Assembly (NCBI RefSeq): GCF_019104725.1
Contig: NZ_JAHRXF010000056.1
Span: 1-37,390, forward strand
Direction of reading: 5' to 3'
From: Streptomyces corallincola
GTDB lineage: Bacteria; Actinomycetota; Actinomycetes; Streptomycetales; Streptomycetaceae
Length of the DNA: 37,390 bases
The notes beneath the pieces were generated by a model, which ran no database searches, was not told the origin of the DNA, and saw nothing but the letters and a program-made list of their open reading frames with translations. The number at the start of each line of letters is the position of its first letter. Position 1 is the first letter of the stretch. This document shows, piece by piece, positions 22,368-31,048 of this stretch. The position numbers and the translations under genes were made by a program.

Positions 22368-23861
22368 TCAGCTCTGGCCACCGGCGAGCTTCTCACGCAG
22401 CGCGGCGAGCGCCTCGTCGGAAGCCAGCGCACCGGAGGTGTCCGCACCCTCGGAGGAGTACGAACCGCCACCCGACGCGGCCGGAGCGGCAGCCTCGCCG
22501 CCCTCGGCGGCAGCGGCGGCGTCGGCCTCGCGGGACTTGATGACCTGCTGCTGGTGCTGCTCGAAGCGGGTCTGGGCCTCGGCGTACTGGCCTTCCCACG
22601 CCTCGCGCTGGGTCTCGTAGCCCTCGAGCCAGTCGTTGGTCTCGGGGTCGAAGCCCTCGGGGTAGATGTAGTTGCCCTGGTCGTCGTAGGACGCGGCCAT
22701 GCCGTAAAGGGTCGGGTCGAACTCGACCGACGCCGGGTCGGCACCGAAGGACTCGTTGGCCTGCTTGAGGGACAGCGAGATCCGGCGACGCTCCAGGTCG
22801 ATGTCGATGACCTTGACGAAGATCTCGTCGTTGACCTGGACGACCTGCTCCGGGATCTCCACGTGGCGCTCGGCCAGCTCGGAGATGTGGACCAGACCCT
22901 CGATGCCCTCGTCCACGCGGACGAACGCACCGAACGGAACCAGCTTCGTGACCTTGCCGGGCACGACCTGGCCGATCTGGTGGGTGCGGGCGAACTGCTG
23001 CCACGGGTCTTCCTGGGTCGCCTTCAGCGACAGGGAGACGCGCTCGCGGTCCATGTCCACGTCGAGGACCTCGACCGTGACCTCCTGGCCGACCTCGACG
23101 ACCTCGGAGGGGTGGTCGATGTGCTTCCAGGACAGCTCGGAGACGTGGACCAGACCATCGACGCCACCCAGGTCCACGAAGGCACCGAAGTTGACGATGG
23201 AGGAGACCACGCCGGAGCGGACCTGACCCTTCTGGAGGGTCGTGAGGAAGGTCTGGCGGACCTCGGACTGGGTCTGCTCCAGCCAGGCACGGCGGGACAG
23301 GACCACGTTGTTGCGGTTCTTGTCCAGCTCGATGATCTTGGCCTCGAGCTCCTTGCCCACGTAGGGCTGGAGGTCGCGGACACGGCGCATCTCGACCAGG
23401 GAGGCCGGGAGGAAGCCGCGGAGGCCGATGTCGAGGATGAGACCACCCTTGACGACCTCGATGACGGTACCGGTGACGATGCCGTCCTCTTCCTTGATCT
23501 TCTCGATGGTGCCCCAGGCACGCTCGTACTGGGCGCGCTTCTTCGAGAGGATCAGGCGGCCTTCCTTGTCCTCCTTCTGGAGAACAAGGGCTTCGATCTC
23601 GTCGCCGACCTTGACGACCTCGTTGGGGTCAACGTCGTGCTTGATCGAGAGCTCGCGGCTCGGGATAACACCTTCGGTCTTGTAACCGATGTCGAGCAGG
23701 ACCTCGTCCCGGTCGACCTTCACGATGACGCCGTCGACGATGTCGCCGTCGTTGAAGTACTTGATCGTCTCGTCGATCGCGGCGAGGAAGGCTTCCTCGT
23801 TACCGATGTCGTTGACCGCAACCTGCGGGGTGGTGGCGGTGGTCTCGGTGCTGCTCGTCAT
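22368..23861 (-). CDS. rpsA: 30S ribosomal protein S1
   Basis: A 497-residue S1 protein with four S1 RNA-binding domains at roughly 35-105, 122-188, 209-277 and 294-363, recognisable by GDIVDGVIVKVDRDEVLLDIG, GLRGFLPASLVEM, VVSSIVNFGAFVDLGGVDG and VTKLVPFGAFVRVDEGIEG. It binds mRNA on the small subunit and helps initiation. Four domains rather than six is normal for high-GC Gram-positives. The C-terminal ~110 residues are acidic, Ala/Glu/Gly rich and probably disordered. The codon use is more restricted than that of neighbours, fitting high expression. The ATG at 23861 has only a weak ribosome site (GGAG 11 bases upstream). A long leader and a strong promoter precede it. Confidence 0.97.
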   Translation of the reverse strand: MTSSTETTATTPQVAVNDIGNEEAFLAAIDETIKYFNDGDIVDGVIVKVDRDEVLLDIGYKTEGVIPSRELSIKHDVDPNEVVKVGDEIEALVLQKEDKEGRLILSKKRAQYERAWGTIEKIKEEDGIVTGTVIEVVKGGLILDIGLRGFLPASLVEMRRVRDLQPYVGKELEAKIIELDKNRNNVVLSRRAWLEQTQSEVRQTFLTTLQKGQVRSGVVSSIVNFGAFVDLGGVDGLVHVSELSWKHIDHPSEVVEVGQEVTVEVLDVDMDRERVSLSLKATQEDPWQQFARTHQIGQVVPGKVTKLVPFGAFVRVDEGIEGLVHISELAERHVEIPEQVVQVNDEIFVKVIDIDLERRRISLSLKQANESFGADPASVEFDPTLYGMAASYDDQGNYIYPEGFDPETNDWLEGYETQREAWEGQYAEAQTRFEQHQQQVIKSREADAAAAAEGGEAAAPAASGGGSYSSEGADTSGALASDEALAALREKLAGGQS

Positions 23862-23953
23862 GTGGGAAAGGGCTCCGGTACGGACATTGAAGTCGTAGGT
23901 ACTGCTACGCCGGGAGCCCGTGATCGCTCTGAAGAAGCCGGACAGCCAAGGAA

Positions 23954-23981
23954 GCGCCTCACCGGTAACTGGTGATGGCGC
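23954..23981 (-). promoter_or_regulatory. hairpin in rpsA mRNA leader
   Basis: Within the untranslated leader, GCGCC-AT-CACC and GGTG-A-GGCGC can pair around the loop AGTTACC, with a small internal bulge. It is about 93 bases before the rpsA start codon. S1 mRNAs in other bacteria are often autoregulated through leader structure; whether this hairpin takes part is inference. Confidence 0.45.
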
Positions 23982-24061
23982 CTCGACAACCGAGGGGACA
24001 TACAGCAGAAGCGAGCGCAGCCTGCTACGTCTGAGGTGCGCAGGCCCGCAGCGCAACTTGT

Positions 24062-24090
24062 AGCATACGGGGGCAGCCGGACAGGGTCAA
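24062..24090 (-). promoter_or_regulatory. HrdB-type promoter of rpsA
   Basis: On the minus strand TTGACC (24085-24090) is followed after exactly 17 bp by TATGCT (24062-24067), a good match to the principal sigma factor consensus. The implied start site near 24055 gives a leader of about 190 nt for rpsA. Confidence 0.78.
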
Positions 24091-24203
24091 TGCGCGAAGG
24101 CGCACACCCGCGACGGATCGCCGCAATTCCGGCACATCAAATCGTCCCACGAGGCCGCCCTGTACGGCGCGTCCCCCTTCCGTGACGTTCGTCGCGCCGG
24201 GCG

Positions 24204-25061
24204 GTGGGACGGAAGAGTACGACGAGGGAGCCGATCATCCAAGAGCCGGAAGGGCACGGACCCGAGGGGTTCGAGCCGGAAGCGACCCGGCGTGACGCCG
24301 GGGTGTCCGAGAGTGCCCGCGCCAACCGGGGCTGGTGGGACCGCAACGCGGACGAGTACCAGGTCGAGCACGGCACGTTCCTCGGCGACGACCGTTTCGT
24401 CTGGTGCCCGGAGGGGCTGGACGAGGTGGAGGCCGAGCTGCTCGGCCCGCCGGAGGGTCTGAAGGGCCGGGACGTGCTGGAGATCGGCGCGGGCGCCGCG
24501 CAGTGCTCGCGCTGGCTGGCCGCGCAGGGTGCCCGGCCTGTCGCCCTGGACCTCTCGCACCGCCAGCTCCAGCACGCGCTGCGGATCGGCGGGCCGTTCC
24601 CGCTGGTGTGCGCGGACGCGGGCGCGCTGCCGTTCGCGGACGGGTCGTTCGACCTGGCGTGCTCGGCGTACGGGGCGCTGCCGTTCGTGGCGGACCCGCG
24701 GCTGGTGCTGGGCGAGGTCCGGCGGGTGCTGCGGCCGGGCGGACGGTTCGTGTTCTCGGTGACGCATCCGGTGCGCTGGGCGTTCCCGGACGAGCCTGGC
24801 CCGGACGGGCTGACGGTCTCCTCCTCCTACTTCGACCGCACTCCCTATGTGGAGCAGGACGACGAGGGGCGCGCGGTGTACGTGGAGCACCACCGCACGC
24901 TCGGGGACCGGGTGCGGGACGTGGTGGCGTCCGGTTTCCGGCTGGTGGATCTGGTGGAGCCGGAGTGGCCGGCCTGGAACAGCTCGGAGTGGGGCGGCTG
25001 GTCGCCGCTGCGCGGAGGGCTGATTCCGGGGACGGCGATCTTCGTGTGCGAGCGGCACTGA
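24204..25061 (+). CDS. class I SAM-dependent methyltransferase
   Basis: A 285-residue methyltransferase. After a charged N-terminus the domain begins with ARANRGWWDRNADEYQVEHG (about 38-57). Motif I is VLEIGAGAAQCSRWL (~90-104), the acidic strand end is PVALDLSHRQL (~112), motif IV is FDLACSAYGALPFVAD, and LRPGGRFVFSVTHPVRW follows. Streptomyces homologues are conserved near rpsA and of unknown substrate. The start is uncertain: GTG at 24204 is the first possibility, without a good ribosome site, whereas the best GAGGGAG (24224-24230) is followed by no standard start codon. It is divergent from rpsA and followed by a strong terminator. Confidence 0.85.
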   Translation: MGRKSTTREPIIQEPEGHGPEGFEPEATRRDAGVSESARANRGWWDRNADEYQVEHGTFLGDDRFVWCPEGLDEVEAELLGPPEGLKGRDVLEIGAGAAQCSRWLAAQGARPVALDLSHRQLQHALRIGGPFPLVCADAGALPFADGSFDLACSAYGALPFVADPRLVLGEVRRVLRPGGRFVFSVTHPVRWAFPDEPGPDGLTVSSSYFDRTPYVEQDDEGRAVYVEHHRTLGDRVRDVVASGFRLVDLVEPEWPAWNSSEWGGWSPLRGGLIPGTAIFVCERH

Positions 25062-25084
25062 CCCCTTCTCCGAACCGGCTCCGC

Positions 25085-25203
25085 CGATTCCCGGGACCGG
25101 GACCGGCTCAACCGACTCTCGGGACCGGTTCCAGCGACTCCCCGGGGCCGGTCGCGCCGACCGTGCCGACCGTCAGGGGCGGTCGCGTGGATTCCCGGAC
25201 CGG
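25085..25203. repeat. degenerate CGAYTCYCGGGACCGG repeats
   Basis: Copies at 25085-25100, 25113-25128, 25135-25151 and 25189-25203, each 15-17 bp, spaced 22-54 bp apart. They are not perfectly periodic. Function unknown. Confidence 0.5.
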
Positions 25204-25221
25204 CCCCGTCGTCCGTCGCAC

Positions 25222-25264
25222 ACCGGGTGTCCCCCTCATGGGCGGGGGGACACCCGGTTTTCTT
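25222..25264 (+). terminator. T-tailed intrinsic terminator after methyltransferase gene
   Basis: A perfect 14-bp stem, ACCGGGTGTCCCCC (25222-25235) with GGGGGACACCCGGT (25245-25258), a 9-base loop, then TTTTCTT. A U tract is unusual for Streptomyces and makes this a classical intrinsic terminator on the plus strand. Confidence 0.88.
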
Positions 25265-25426
25265 CGGTGGGGCCACCCTCCCCTCCGGCAGGGGGGCGGT
25301 CGGCCTGCCCGGCACGGGGGACACCCGGATTCATTCGCGGCGTGGACGTCCCTAGCCTTTTGCCAGAGGACATGCCCGGCTTCGGCACGGGACGGCCCGT
25401 GGGGGTCTACGACACTGGAGGGCTCG

Positions 25427-27913
25427 ATGCGTGACGACGTGCTGGACGCGTTGCCCGTCCGTTCCGCTCTGCCCGCGCTGCGCGACGCCCTGGCGGGGGA
25501 CGGTACGGCGGTGCTGGTGGCGCCGCCGGGGACAGGCAAGACGACGCTGGTTCCGCTGGTGCTGGCGGGGCTGGTCGGGGGTGGGCCCGCGCGGCGGGTG
25601 GTGGTGGCGGAGCCGCGCCGGATCGCGGCACGGGCCGCCGCCCGGCGGATGGCGTGGCTACTCGGGGAGGATCCGGGCGTGAGCGTGGGCCACACCGTGC
25701 GCGGGGAGAGAGTGGTGGGCCGTCACACACGGGTGGAGGTGGTGACCACCGGTGTGCTGCTCCAACGGCTCCAGCGGGACCCAGAGTTGCCGGGGGTGGA
25801 CGTGGTGGTGCTGGACGAGTGCCACGAGCGGCATCTCGACGCGGACACGGCGGCTGCGTTCCTGTGGGACGTACGGCAGACACTGCGCCCGGAGCTGCGG
25901 CTGGTGGCGGCGTCGGCGACGACGGACGCCGAGGGGTGGGCGCGGCTGCTGGGCGGGGCTCCGGTGGTGGAGGCGGCGGGGACCGCGTTTCCGGTGGAGG
26001 TGGTGTGGGCGCCGCCCGGGCGGCCGGTGCGTCCGCCGCACGGAATGCGGGTCGATCCGGCGCTGCTCGGGCATGTGGCGTCGGTGGTGCGGCGGGCGCT
26101 GGCCGAGCGGAGCGGGGACGTGCTGTGTTTCCTGCCGGGTGTCGGGGAGATCGCGCGGGTGGCGGGGCAGTTGGGCGAGCCCGCCGGGGTGGAGGTGCTC
26201 CAGGTGCACGGGCGGGCCCCGGCCGCCGTGCAGGACGCGGTGCTGGCGCCGGGGCGGGGGCGGCGGGTGGTGCTGGCGACATCGGTCGCGGAGTCTTCGC
26301 TGACGGTGCCGGGGGTGCGGGTGGTGGTGGATGCGGGGCTGGCGCGGGAGCCTCGGGTGGACCATGCGCGGGGGCTGAGCGGGCTGACGACGGTACGGGC
26401 GTCGCGGGCGGCGGGGCGGCAGCGGGCGGGGCGCGCCGGGCGGGAGGCTCCGGGCACGGTGTACCGCTGCTGGGCGGAGGCGGAGGACGTGCGGCTTCCG
26501 GCGTTCCCGGCGCCGGAGATCAAGGTGGCCGATCTGACCGCGTTCGCGTTGCAGGCGGCTTGCTGGGGTGATCCGGACGCGTCGGGTCTGGCGCTGCTCG
26601 ATCCCCCGCCGGGCGGGGCGATGGCGGCGGCGCGTGAGGTGCTGACGGCGGTGGGCGCGGTGGATTCCGGCGGGCGTGCCACCGATCGCGGTGTCCGGCT
26701 GGGGCGGCTCGGTCTGCATCCCCGTCTCGGCCGTGCCCTGCTGGACACGGGCGCGGCGGGTGCACCGGCGGTGGCGCTGCTGTCGGAGGAGCTGCCGCGC
26801 GAGTACGGCGACGATCTCGCCGCCGCGCTCCGGCGCGTCCGGCAGGGCGGTGACGCGTACGCGGGGCGGTGGCGGGCGGAGGTGCGTCGGCTGCGGGCGG
26901 CGGTGGGGGCGTCCGGTGATGAACGGAATGTCGGGGAGGACGCGTTGGCGGGCCGGGTGGCGGCGCTGGCGTTTCCGGAGCGGGTGGCGCGGCTGGACGG
27001 CGGCTCGTATCTGACGGTGTCGGGGACGCGGGCCGAGCCGGTGGAGGGGTCGGGGCTGCGCGGGGCGCCGTGGATCGTGGTGGCGGTCGCGGACCGGCCG
27101 ACCGGGCGCGGGCACGCGCGGGTGCGGGTGGGGGCGGCGGTGTCGGAGGAGGTGGCGCGGGCGGCGGCCGGGGCGCTGCTGGACGCGCGGGACGAGGTGC
27201 GCTGGGCGGACGGGGACGTGGTCGCCCGGCACGTGGAGCGGCTGGGCGCGGTGGAACTCGCCGTACGGCCGCTGCGGAACCCCGCTCCGGCGCTGGTGCG
27301 CGAGGCGCTGTTGGACGGACTGCGCGGGGAGGGGACGGGGCTGTTGCGGTGGACGGCGGACGCGTCGGTGCTGCGGCAGCGGCTGGCGTTCCTGCGGGCG
27401 CGGGTCGGCGGGGAGTGGCCGGATGTGTCGGAGGCGGCGCTGCTGGCACGGGCGGACGAGTGGCTGGAGCCGGAGTTGTCCCGGTCCCGGCGGCGGGCGG
27501 ATCTCGGGCGGATCGACGCGGGGCAGGCGCTGGCCCGGCTGCTGCCGTGGGCGGGCGGGGAGGCGGCGAGGCTGGACGAGCTGGCGCCGGAGCGGATAGC
27601 GGTGCCGAGCGGGTCGCGGGTCCGGATCGACTACGCCGATCCCGAACGGCCGGTGCTGGCGGTCAAGTTGCAGGAGATGTTCGGGCTGCGGGACACGCCG
27701 GTGGTGGCGGGGGTGCCGCTGCTGGTGCATCTGCTCTCCCCCGCCGGGCGGCCCGCCGCTGTGACGGCCGACCTGGCGTCGTTCTGGGCGGACGGCTATC
27801 AGGGGGTACGGGCGGAGTTGCGGGGGCGGTATCCGAAGCATCCGTGGCCGGCCGATCCGGCGGGGGCGGAGCCGACACGGCATACGAACGCGCGTCGTGC
27901 GTCGGGGGGTTGA
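25427..27913 (+). CDS. hrpB: ATP-dependent helicase HrpB
   Basis: An 828-residue DEAH/RHA-type helicase of the HrpB family. Motif I is VAPPGTGKTT (31-40), motif Ia AEPRRIAARAAARRM (61-75), motif II DECH (130-133) followed by ERH, motif III SATTDAEG (~164), motif V ATSVAESSLTVPG (~285) and motif VI RQRAGRAGR (~325). The C-terminal half holds the winged-helix/ratchet-like region and the HrpB-specific C-terminal domain (PERIAVPSGSRVRIDYADPERPVLAVKLQEMFGL, partial). HrpB is a presumed RNA helicase whose precise cellular job is unclear in most bacteria. The ATG follows TGGAGGGCTCG. Length is typical. It is convergent with the lytic transglycosylase gene and shares a strong hairpin with it. Confidence 0.93.
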   Translation: MRDDVLDALPVRSALPALRDALAGDGTAVLVAPPGTGKTTLVPLVLAGLVGGGPARRVVVAEPRRIAARAAARRMAWLLGEDPGVSVGHTVRGERVVGRHTRVEVVTTGVLLQRLQRDPELPGVDVVVLDECHERHLDADTAAAFLWDVRQTLRPELRLVAASATTDAEGWARLLGGAPVVEAAGTAFPVEVVWAPPGRPVRPPHGMRVDPALLGHVASVVRRALAERSGDVLCFLPGVGEIARVAGQLGEPAGVEVLQVHGRAPAAVQDAVLAPGRGRRVVLATSVAESSLTVPGVRVVVDAGLAREPRVDHARGLSGLTTVRASRAAGRQRAGRAGREAPGTVYRCWAEAEDVRLPAFPAPEIKVADLTAFALQAACWGDPDASGLALLDPPPGGAMAAAREVLTAVGAVDSGGRATDRGVRLGRLGLHPRLGRALLDTGAAGAPAVALLSEELPREYGDDLAAALRRVRQGGDAYAGRWRAEVRRLRAAVGASGDERNVGEDALAGRVAALAFPERVARLDGGSYLTVSGTRAEPVEGSGLRGAPWIVVAVADRPTGRGHARVRVGAAVSEEVARAAAGALLDARDEVRWADGDVVARHVERLGAVELAVRPLRNPAPALVREALLDGLRGEGTGLLRWTADASVLRQRLAFLRARVGGEWPDVSEAALLARADEWLEPELSRSRRRADLGRIDAGQALARLLPWAGGEAARLDELAPERIAVPSGSRVRIDYADPERPVLAVKLQEMFGLRDTPVVAGVPLLVHLLSPAGRPAAVTADLASFWADGYQGVRAELRGRYPKHPWPADPAGAEPTRHTNARRASGG

Positions 27914-27937
27914 GGGGAGGTTCGGCAGGTCATCGGC

Positions 27938-27973
27938 GAGGGCGCCCCTCCGCCGGTGCGGTGGGGCGCCCTC
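27938..27973. terminator. bidirectional terminator between hrpB and lytic transglycosylase gene
   Basis: GAGGGCGCCCC (27938-27948) pairs with GGGGCGCCCTC (27963-27973). The loop contains a further CCGC/GCGG pairing, so the hairpin approaches 16 bp with one T-T mismatch. It sits midway in the 99-bp gap between two convergent genes. Confidence 0.8.
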
Positions 27974-28012
27974 GTGGTGCGCGCGTCTCGAGTCCGGGGT
28001 CGTGGGGACCCG

Positions 28013-29782
28013 TCAGGAAGCGGTGCCGCTCGGGGTCGGGGTCGGGGTGGTGTCGGGTGCGGTGACCTTCAGTTCGACGGTGACGGTGCCGCCGCCGGGG
28101 GTGGTGATCCGGAGCAGGAAGGTGCCGGTGGTGTCGTCGGCGTACAGCTTCGGGAGGGTCAGCAGGCCCTTGTCGTCGGTGAGGAGGCCGGTGAGGGTGC
28201 GGACCGGCTTGCCGTCGGCGTCCTTGAAGTAGGGGCCCTTGTCGGTGGCGGTCGGGTCGTCGGCGGCCTTGATGAGGGTGGCGGTGGCGGCGACCTTGTC
28301 GGCGGCGGCCTTCTTGTAGGTGGCCTTCAGCTGGAGCTGCTGGGCGAACTCGCCGCCGGGGGTGCAGGTCAGCGGGGTGTCGTCGGTGCGGGTGAGGGTG
28401 TCGGCGGCCCGCTCGGTGACGGTGGCCTTGTAGGTGACGCCCTTGGCCCGGTGGCCGACGATGACGGTGGTGACGGTGAAGTCGCCGGTCTTCTCGCCCG
28501 CCTGGAGCGCGGGCGCGGTGGCCAGGCCCTTGGTGTCGGTGGCGATGGTGGCGACGGTCTCGCCGCCCGCGAAGGTGGCGTCGGTGTCACCGGTGATGGT
28601 GAACCGGACGCGGACCTTGGGGACTCCGGCGCCCGCCTTAGTGACGGCGCGGGTGGCGATCTTCGCGTCGAAGGCGTGTCCGGCCATCGTGGTGAGCGGG
28701 GCGGTGCCCGCGTCCGCGAGGTGGTCCACCGACTGGGAGTTGGTGGGCGGGGTGGTCGGCGTCGAGGGGGGCGGGGTGGGTGTCGTCGGCGGCTTGGGGG
28801 TGGTGGGCGGCTTGGGCGTGGAGGAGCCGTGGCCGCCGCCGTTGCCGGTGGTCGGGGGCGCGGAGGGCGTACCGGAGTGCGAGGGCGGGGGTGACGTCGG
28901 CGGGGAGGTGTGCCCGCCGGTTCCGCCGGAGGTGCCCTGGTCGCTGCGGCGCGAGGGGACGGAGCCGGTGCCGTTGGGCACGGAGTGGGTGCCCTTGCGG
29001 TAGAACTCGAGCCAGGTGAGGACGAGGTTGAGGTAGTCCTGCGAGTTGTTGTAGCTGAGGATCGCGGTGCGCAGGCCCTGGTCGGTGCCGAGGTTCCAGT
29101 CGTAGCGGCACAGGTAGTGGCCGGCGGCGAGCGCCGCGTCGTAGATGTTGTTCGGGTCCTTCTTGCCGTCGCCGTTGCCGTCGCGGCCGGCCCACGCCCA
29201 GGTGGAGGGGATGAACTGCATCGGGCCGACGGCCTGGTCGTACGTGCTGTTGCCGTCGTAGGCACCGTGGTCGGTGTCCGGGATGAGGGCGAAGCCGTTG
29301 CCGTCGAGCTGCGGGCCGAGGATGCGGCCGATGGTGTTGCCCTGGGCGTCCACCTTGCCGCCGCGTGCCTGGCCGGACTCCACCTTGCCGATGGCGGCGA
29401 GGAGTTGCCAGGGCAGGTTGCAGCCGGGCTTGGAGGTGCGGAGTTCCGCCTCGGCGCGCTTGTAGGCGTCCAGGACGGTCGCGGGTATCCCGGCCTCGGC
29501 GTCGCCGCGCGAGACGGGGGTGCCGATGGTGGACGGCGGGGTGCTCGGGTCGGGGCTCCTGAGCGGCGGAAGGTCCGTGTAGTACGGGGAGTCGCCGGTG
29601 GCGTGGCCGTCGGCGGCGATGTCGGGGGACGGGGCCACGGAACCGGCGGTCGCCGGTCTTCCGTGGTCCTCCTCGCCGGTCGCGCCCGGAGCCTGGGAAG
29701 CGGACAGAGCCGCTACCGCCGCCGCGGCCACGGCGGTGGTCGCCGCTCCCTTGCGCAGCCGCCTGCCGATGTGCGCCGCCAT
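28013..29782 (-). CDS. secreted lytic transglycosylase with C-terminal Ig-like domains
   Basis: A 589-residue exported enzyme that would cleave the glycan strands of peptidoglycan. Residues 1-33 are a signal peptide (basic start, Ala-rich core). The SLT-type domain is at about 100-265, with the catalytic Glu in IGKVESGQ (E135), AVGPMQFIPSTW (~184) and LSYNNSQDYL (~245). Inside it DGNGDGKKDPNNIYDA looks like an EF-hand or dockerin-type calcium loop. A Pro/Ser/Thr linker (~285-375) leads to two beta-rich, Ig-like (Big-type) domains (~378-475 and ~480-580), likely for wall binding or spacing. The ATG follows GGGAGGGG. The upstream gap of 405 bp is long enough for a regulatory leader, as found before other Streptomyces wall hydrolases, but I could not recognise a known riboswitch. 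Confidence 0.9.
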   Translation of the reverse strand: MAAHIGRRLRKGAATTAVAAAAVAALSASQAPGATGEEDHGRPATAGSVAPSPDIAADGHATGDSPYYTDLPPLRSPDPSTPPSTIGTPVSRGDAEAGIPATVLDAYKRAEAELRTSKPGCNLPWQLLAAIGKVESGQARGGKVDAQGNTIGRILGPQLDGNGFALIPDTDHGAYDGNSTYDQAVGPMQFIPSTWAWAGRDGNGDGKKDPNNIYDAALAAGHYLCRYDWNLGTDQGLRTAILSYNNSQDYLNLVLTWLEFYRKGTHSVPNGTGSVPSRRSDQGTSGGTGGHTSPPTSPPPSHSGTPSAPPTTGNGGGHGSSTPKPPTTPKPPTTPTPPPSTPTTPPTNSQSVDHLADAGTAPLTTMAGHAFDAKIATRAVTKAGAGVPKVRVRFTITGDTDATFAGGETVATIATDTKGLATAPALQAGEKTGDFTVTTVIVGHRAKGVTYKATVTERAADTLTRTDDTPLTCTPGGEFAQQLQLKATYKKAAADKVAATATLIKAADDPTATDKGPYFKDADGKPVRTLTGLLTDDKGLLTLPKLYADDTTGTFLLRITTPGGGTVTVELKVTAPDTTPTPTPSGTAS

Positions 29783-30187
29783 AGAGTGAACCCCTCCCGA
29801 GGACGCGTGCGCGTCCTTGTGCTCGCCTGTCTTCCTCGCACTGGTGTGACGGTTGACCCGGTGCTCTGGTTGCCCCCGTGCCGCCGGAAGTTCCGTGTGA
29901 CGTGCGTTCGCGGATGTCCCCCGGACGCGGCGGCCCACGTGACCCTACGACAACTTGCCTGCCGGGGGCACCCGTTCGTGCCCGGTTTTCACCGGTTGGC
30001 CATCTACCGGCGGCCGGGGACAAGAGGTGCGGCTCGCGCATACTGAACGGCGTCGCGGATGCGGGGTGCTCGGGCGCTGCGGGGTGCGGCGCCCGTTCCA
30101 CCGGGCGCCGCACCGGACTTGTCGGTTTCCGGCGCTTTGTTTTCCGGGCCGGTGCTCCGTACAGCCGGTTCCTTCGAGGGGGATGCC
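29783..30187. other. divergent intergenic region with hairpin
   Basis: Between the divergent transglycosylase and DUF4184 genes. A 6-bp stem GGGCAC-CCGTTC-GTGCCC at 29966-29983, extended by CCGG/GG, is followed by TTTT on the plus strand and may act as a terminator or leader structure. No gene is seen, and no confident match to the c-di-AMP riboswitch. Confidence 0.45.
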
Positions 30188-31033
30188 TTGCCGTTCACAC
30201 TCAGCCATGCCGCCGCCGTGCTGCCCGGTGTGCGCCGGGACGGGAGCGGGCGGGGCGTGTTGGTGCCGTCGGTGCTGATCGCGGGGTCCTTCGCGCCGGA
30301 TCTGACGTACTTCGCGGCGAGCGCAGTGCCGGAGGCGATGGAGTTCGGCACGTACACGCACTCACTGCCCGGCGTGGTCGGTGTGGACGTGCTGATCGCC
30401 TGGGTGTCGGTGGGGCTGTGGCTGTTCGTGCGGGAGCCGCTCGTCGCGTTGCTGCCCCGGCGGTGGCGGGGCGCCGCGGCCACGCTGACCCGGTGCGGGG
30501 TGCCACGGGCGCGGGCCGGGAGCGGTGCGGTGCTCCGGTGGTACGTCTCCGCCCTGCTCGGCGGGCTCACGCACGTGACCTGGGACGCCTTCACGCACCA
30601 CGACCGCTGGGGCTCCCGGGTCCTCCCCGTCCTCGCGCGGCCGTTCTCGGGGTTGCCCCTCTTCACCTGGCTCCAGTACGGCACGTCGGCACTGGCCGCC
30701 GTGGTCATCGTCCTGTTCCTGGTGCGTGCGCTGCGGCACGTGCGGGGTGCCGAGCCGGTCGGCGTACCCGTGCTGTCCACGGCGGACCGCTGGTGCGCCG
30801 TGGGCGTACTGCTGCTCTGCGCGGTGCCCGCGGCGGTACGGCGGGCCATCGGCTGGTGGGACTACTGGGGCCGGGTCGCCACCCCGTGGGACCTGATCCC
30901 CACGGTGTGCTTCGGGGCGGGGGCCGGGCTGGTGGTGGGGGTGCTGGCGTACGCGGCGGGTGTACGGGTGCTGCGGCGCCCGGAGAGCGCGGCGACGGCC
31001 GGAGAGCGGCGGGACTCGCTGGGCGTGCGCTGA
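30188..31033 (+). CDS. DUF4184 family membrane protein
   Basis: A 281-residue integral membrane protein. It begins with the DUF4184 hallmark PFTLSHAAAVLP and continues with LVPSVLIAGSFAPDLTYF, THSLPGVVGVDVLIAW and LLGGLTHVTWDAFTHHDRWG. The conserved His and Asp residues recall metal-dependent membrane hydrolases of the YdjM type, but no activity is established. About seven membrane helices are visible. The start is a TTG at 30188, chosen because family homology begins there and GAGGGGG precedes it by seven bases; the nearby ATG at 30183 is out of frame. Neighbours give no pathway hint. Confidence 0.88.
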   Translation: MPFTLSHAAAVLPGVRRDGSGRGVLVPSVLIAGSFAPDLTYFAASAVPEAMEFGTYTHSLPGVVGVDVLIAWVSVGLWLFVREPLVALLPRRWRGAAATLTRCGVPRARAGSGAVLRWYVSALLGGLTHVTWDAFTHHDRWGSRVLPVLARPFSGLPLFTWLQYGTSALAAVVIVLFLVRALRHVRGAEPVGVPVLSTADRWCAVGVLLLCAVPAAVRRAIGWWDYWGRVATPWDLIPTVCFGAGAGLVVGVLAYAAGVRVLRRPESAATAGERRDSLGVR

Positions 31034-31048
31034 GGCCGCGCCGAGGGG

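Larger units (their letters stand above)
25062..25426. other. structured intergenic region upstream of hrpB
   Basis: No gene. It contains four degenerate copies of CGAYTCYCGGGACCGG, a T-tailed terminator, a second copy of the terminator's right arm (25316-25328), and a small hairpin CCCCT-CCGGC-AGGGG (near 25281-25295). The hrpB promoter must lie near the end, but I cannot place it. Confidence 0.55.

Noticed and set aside
29783..30060. c-di-AMP (ydaO-type) riboswitch before the lytic transglycosylase gene
   Set aside because: Such elements precede some Streptomyces wall hydrolases and the gap is long enough, but I could not match the conserved core; a covariance-model search would decide.
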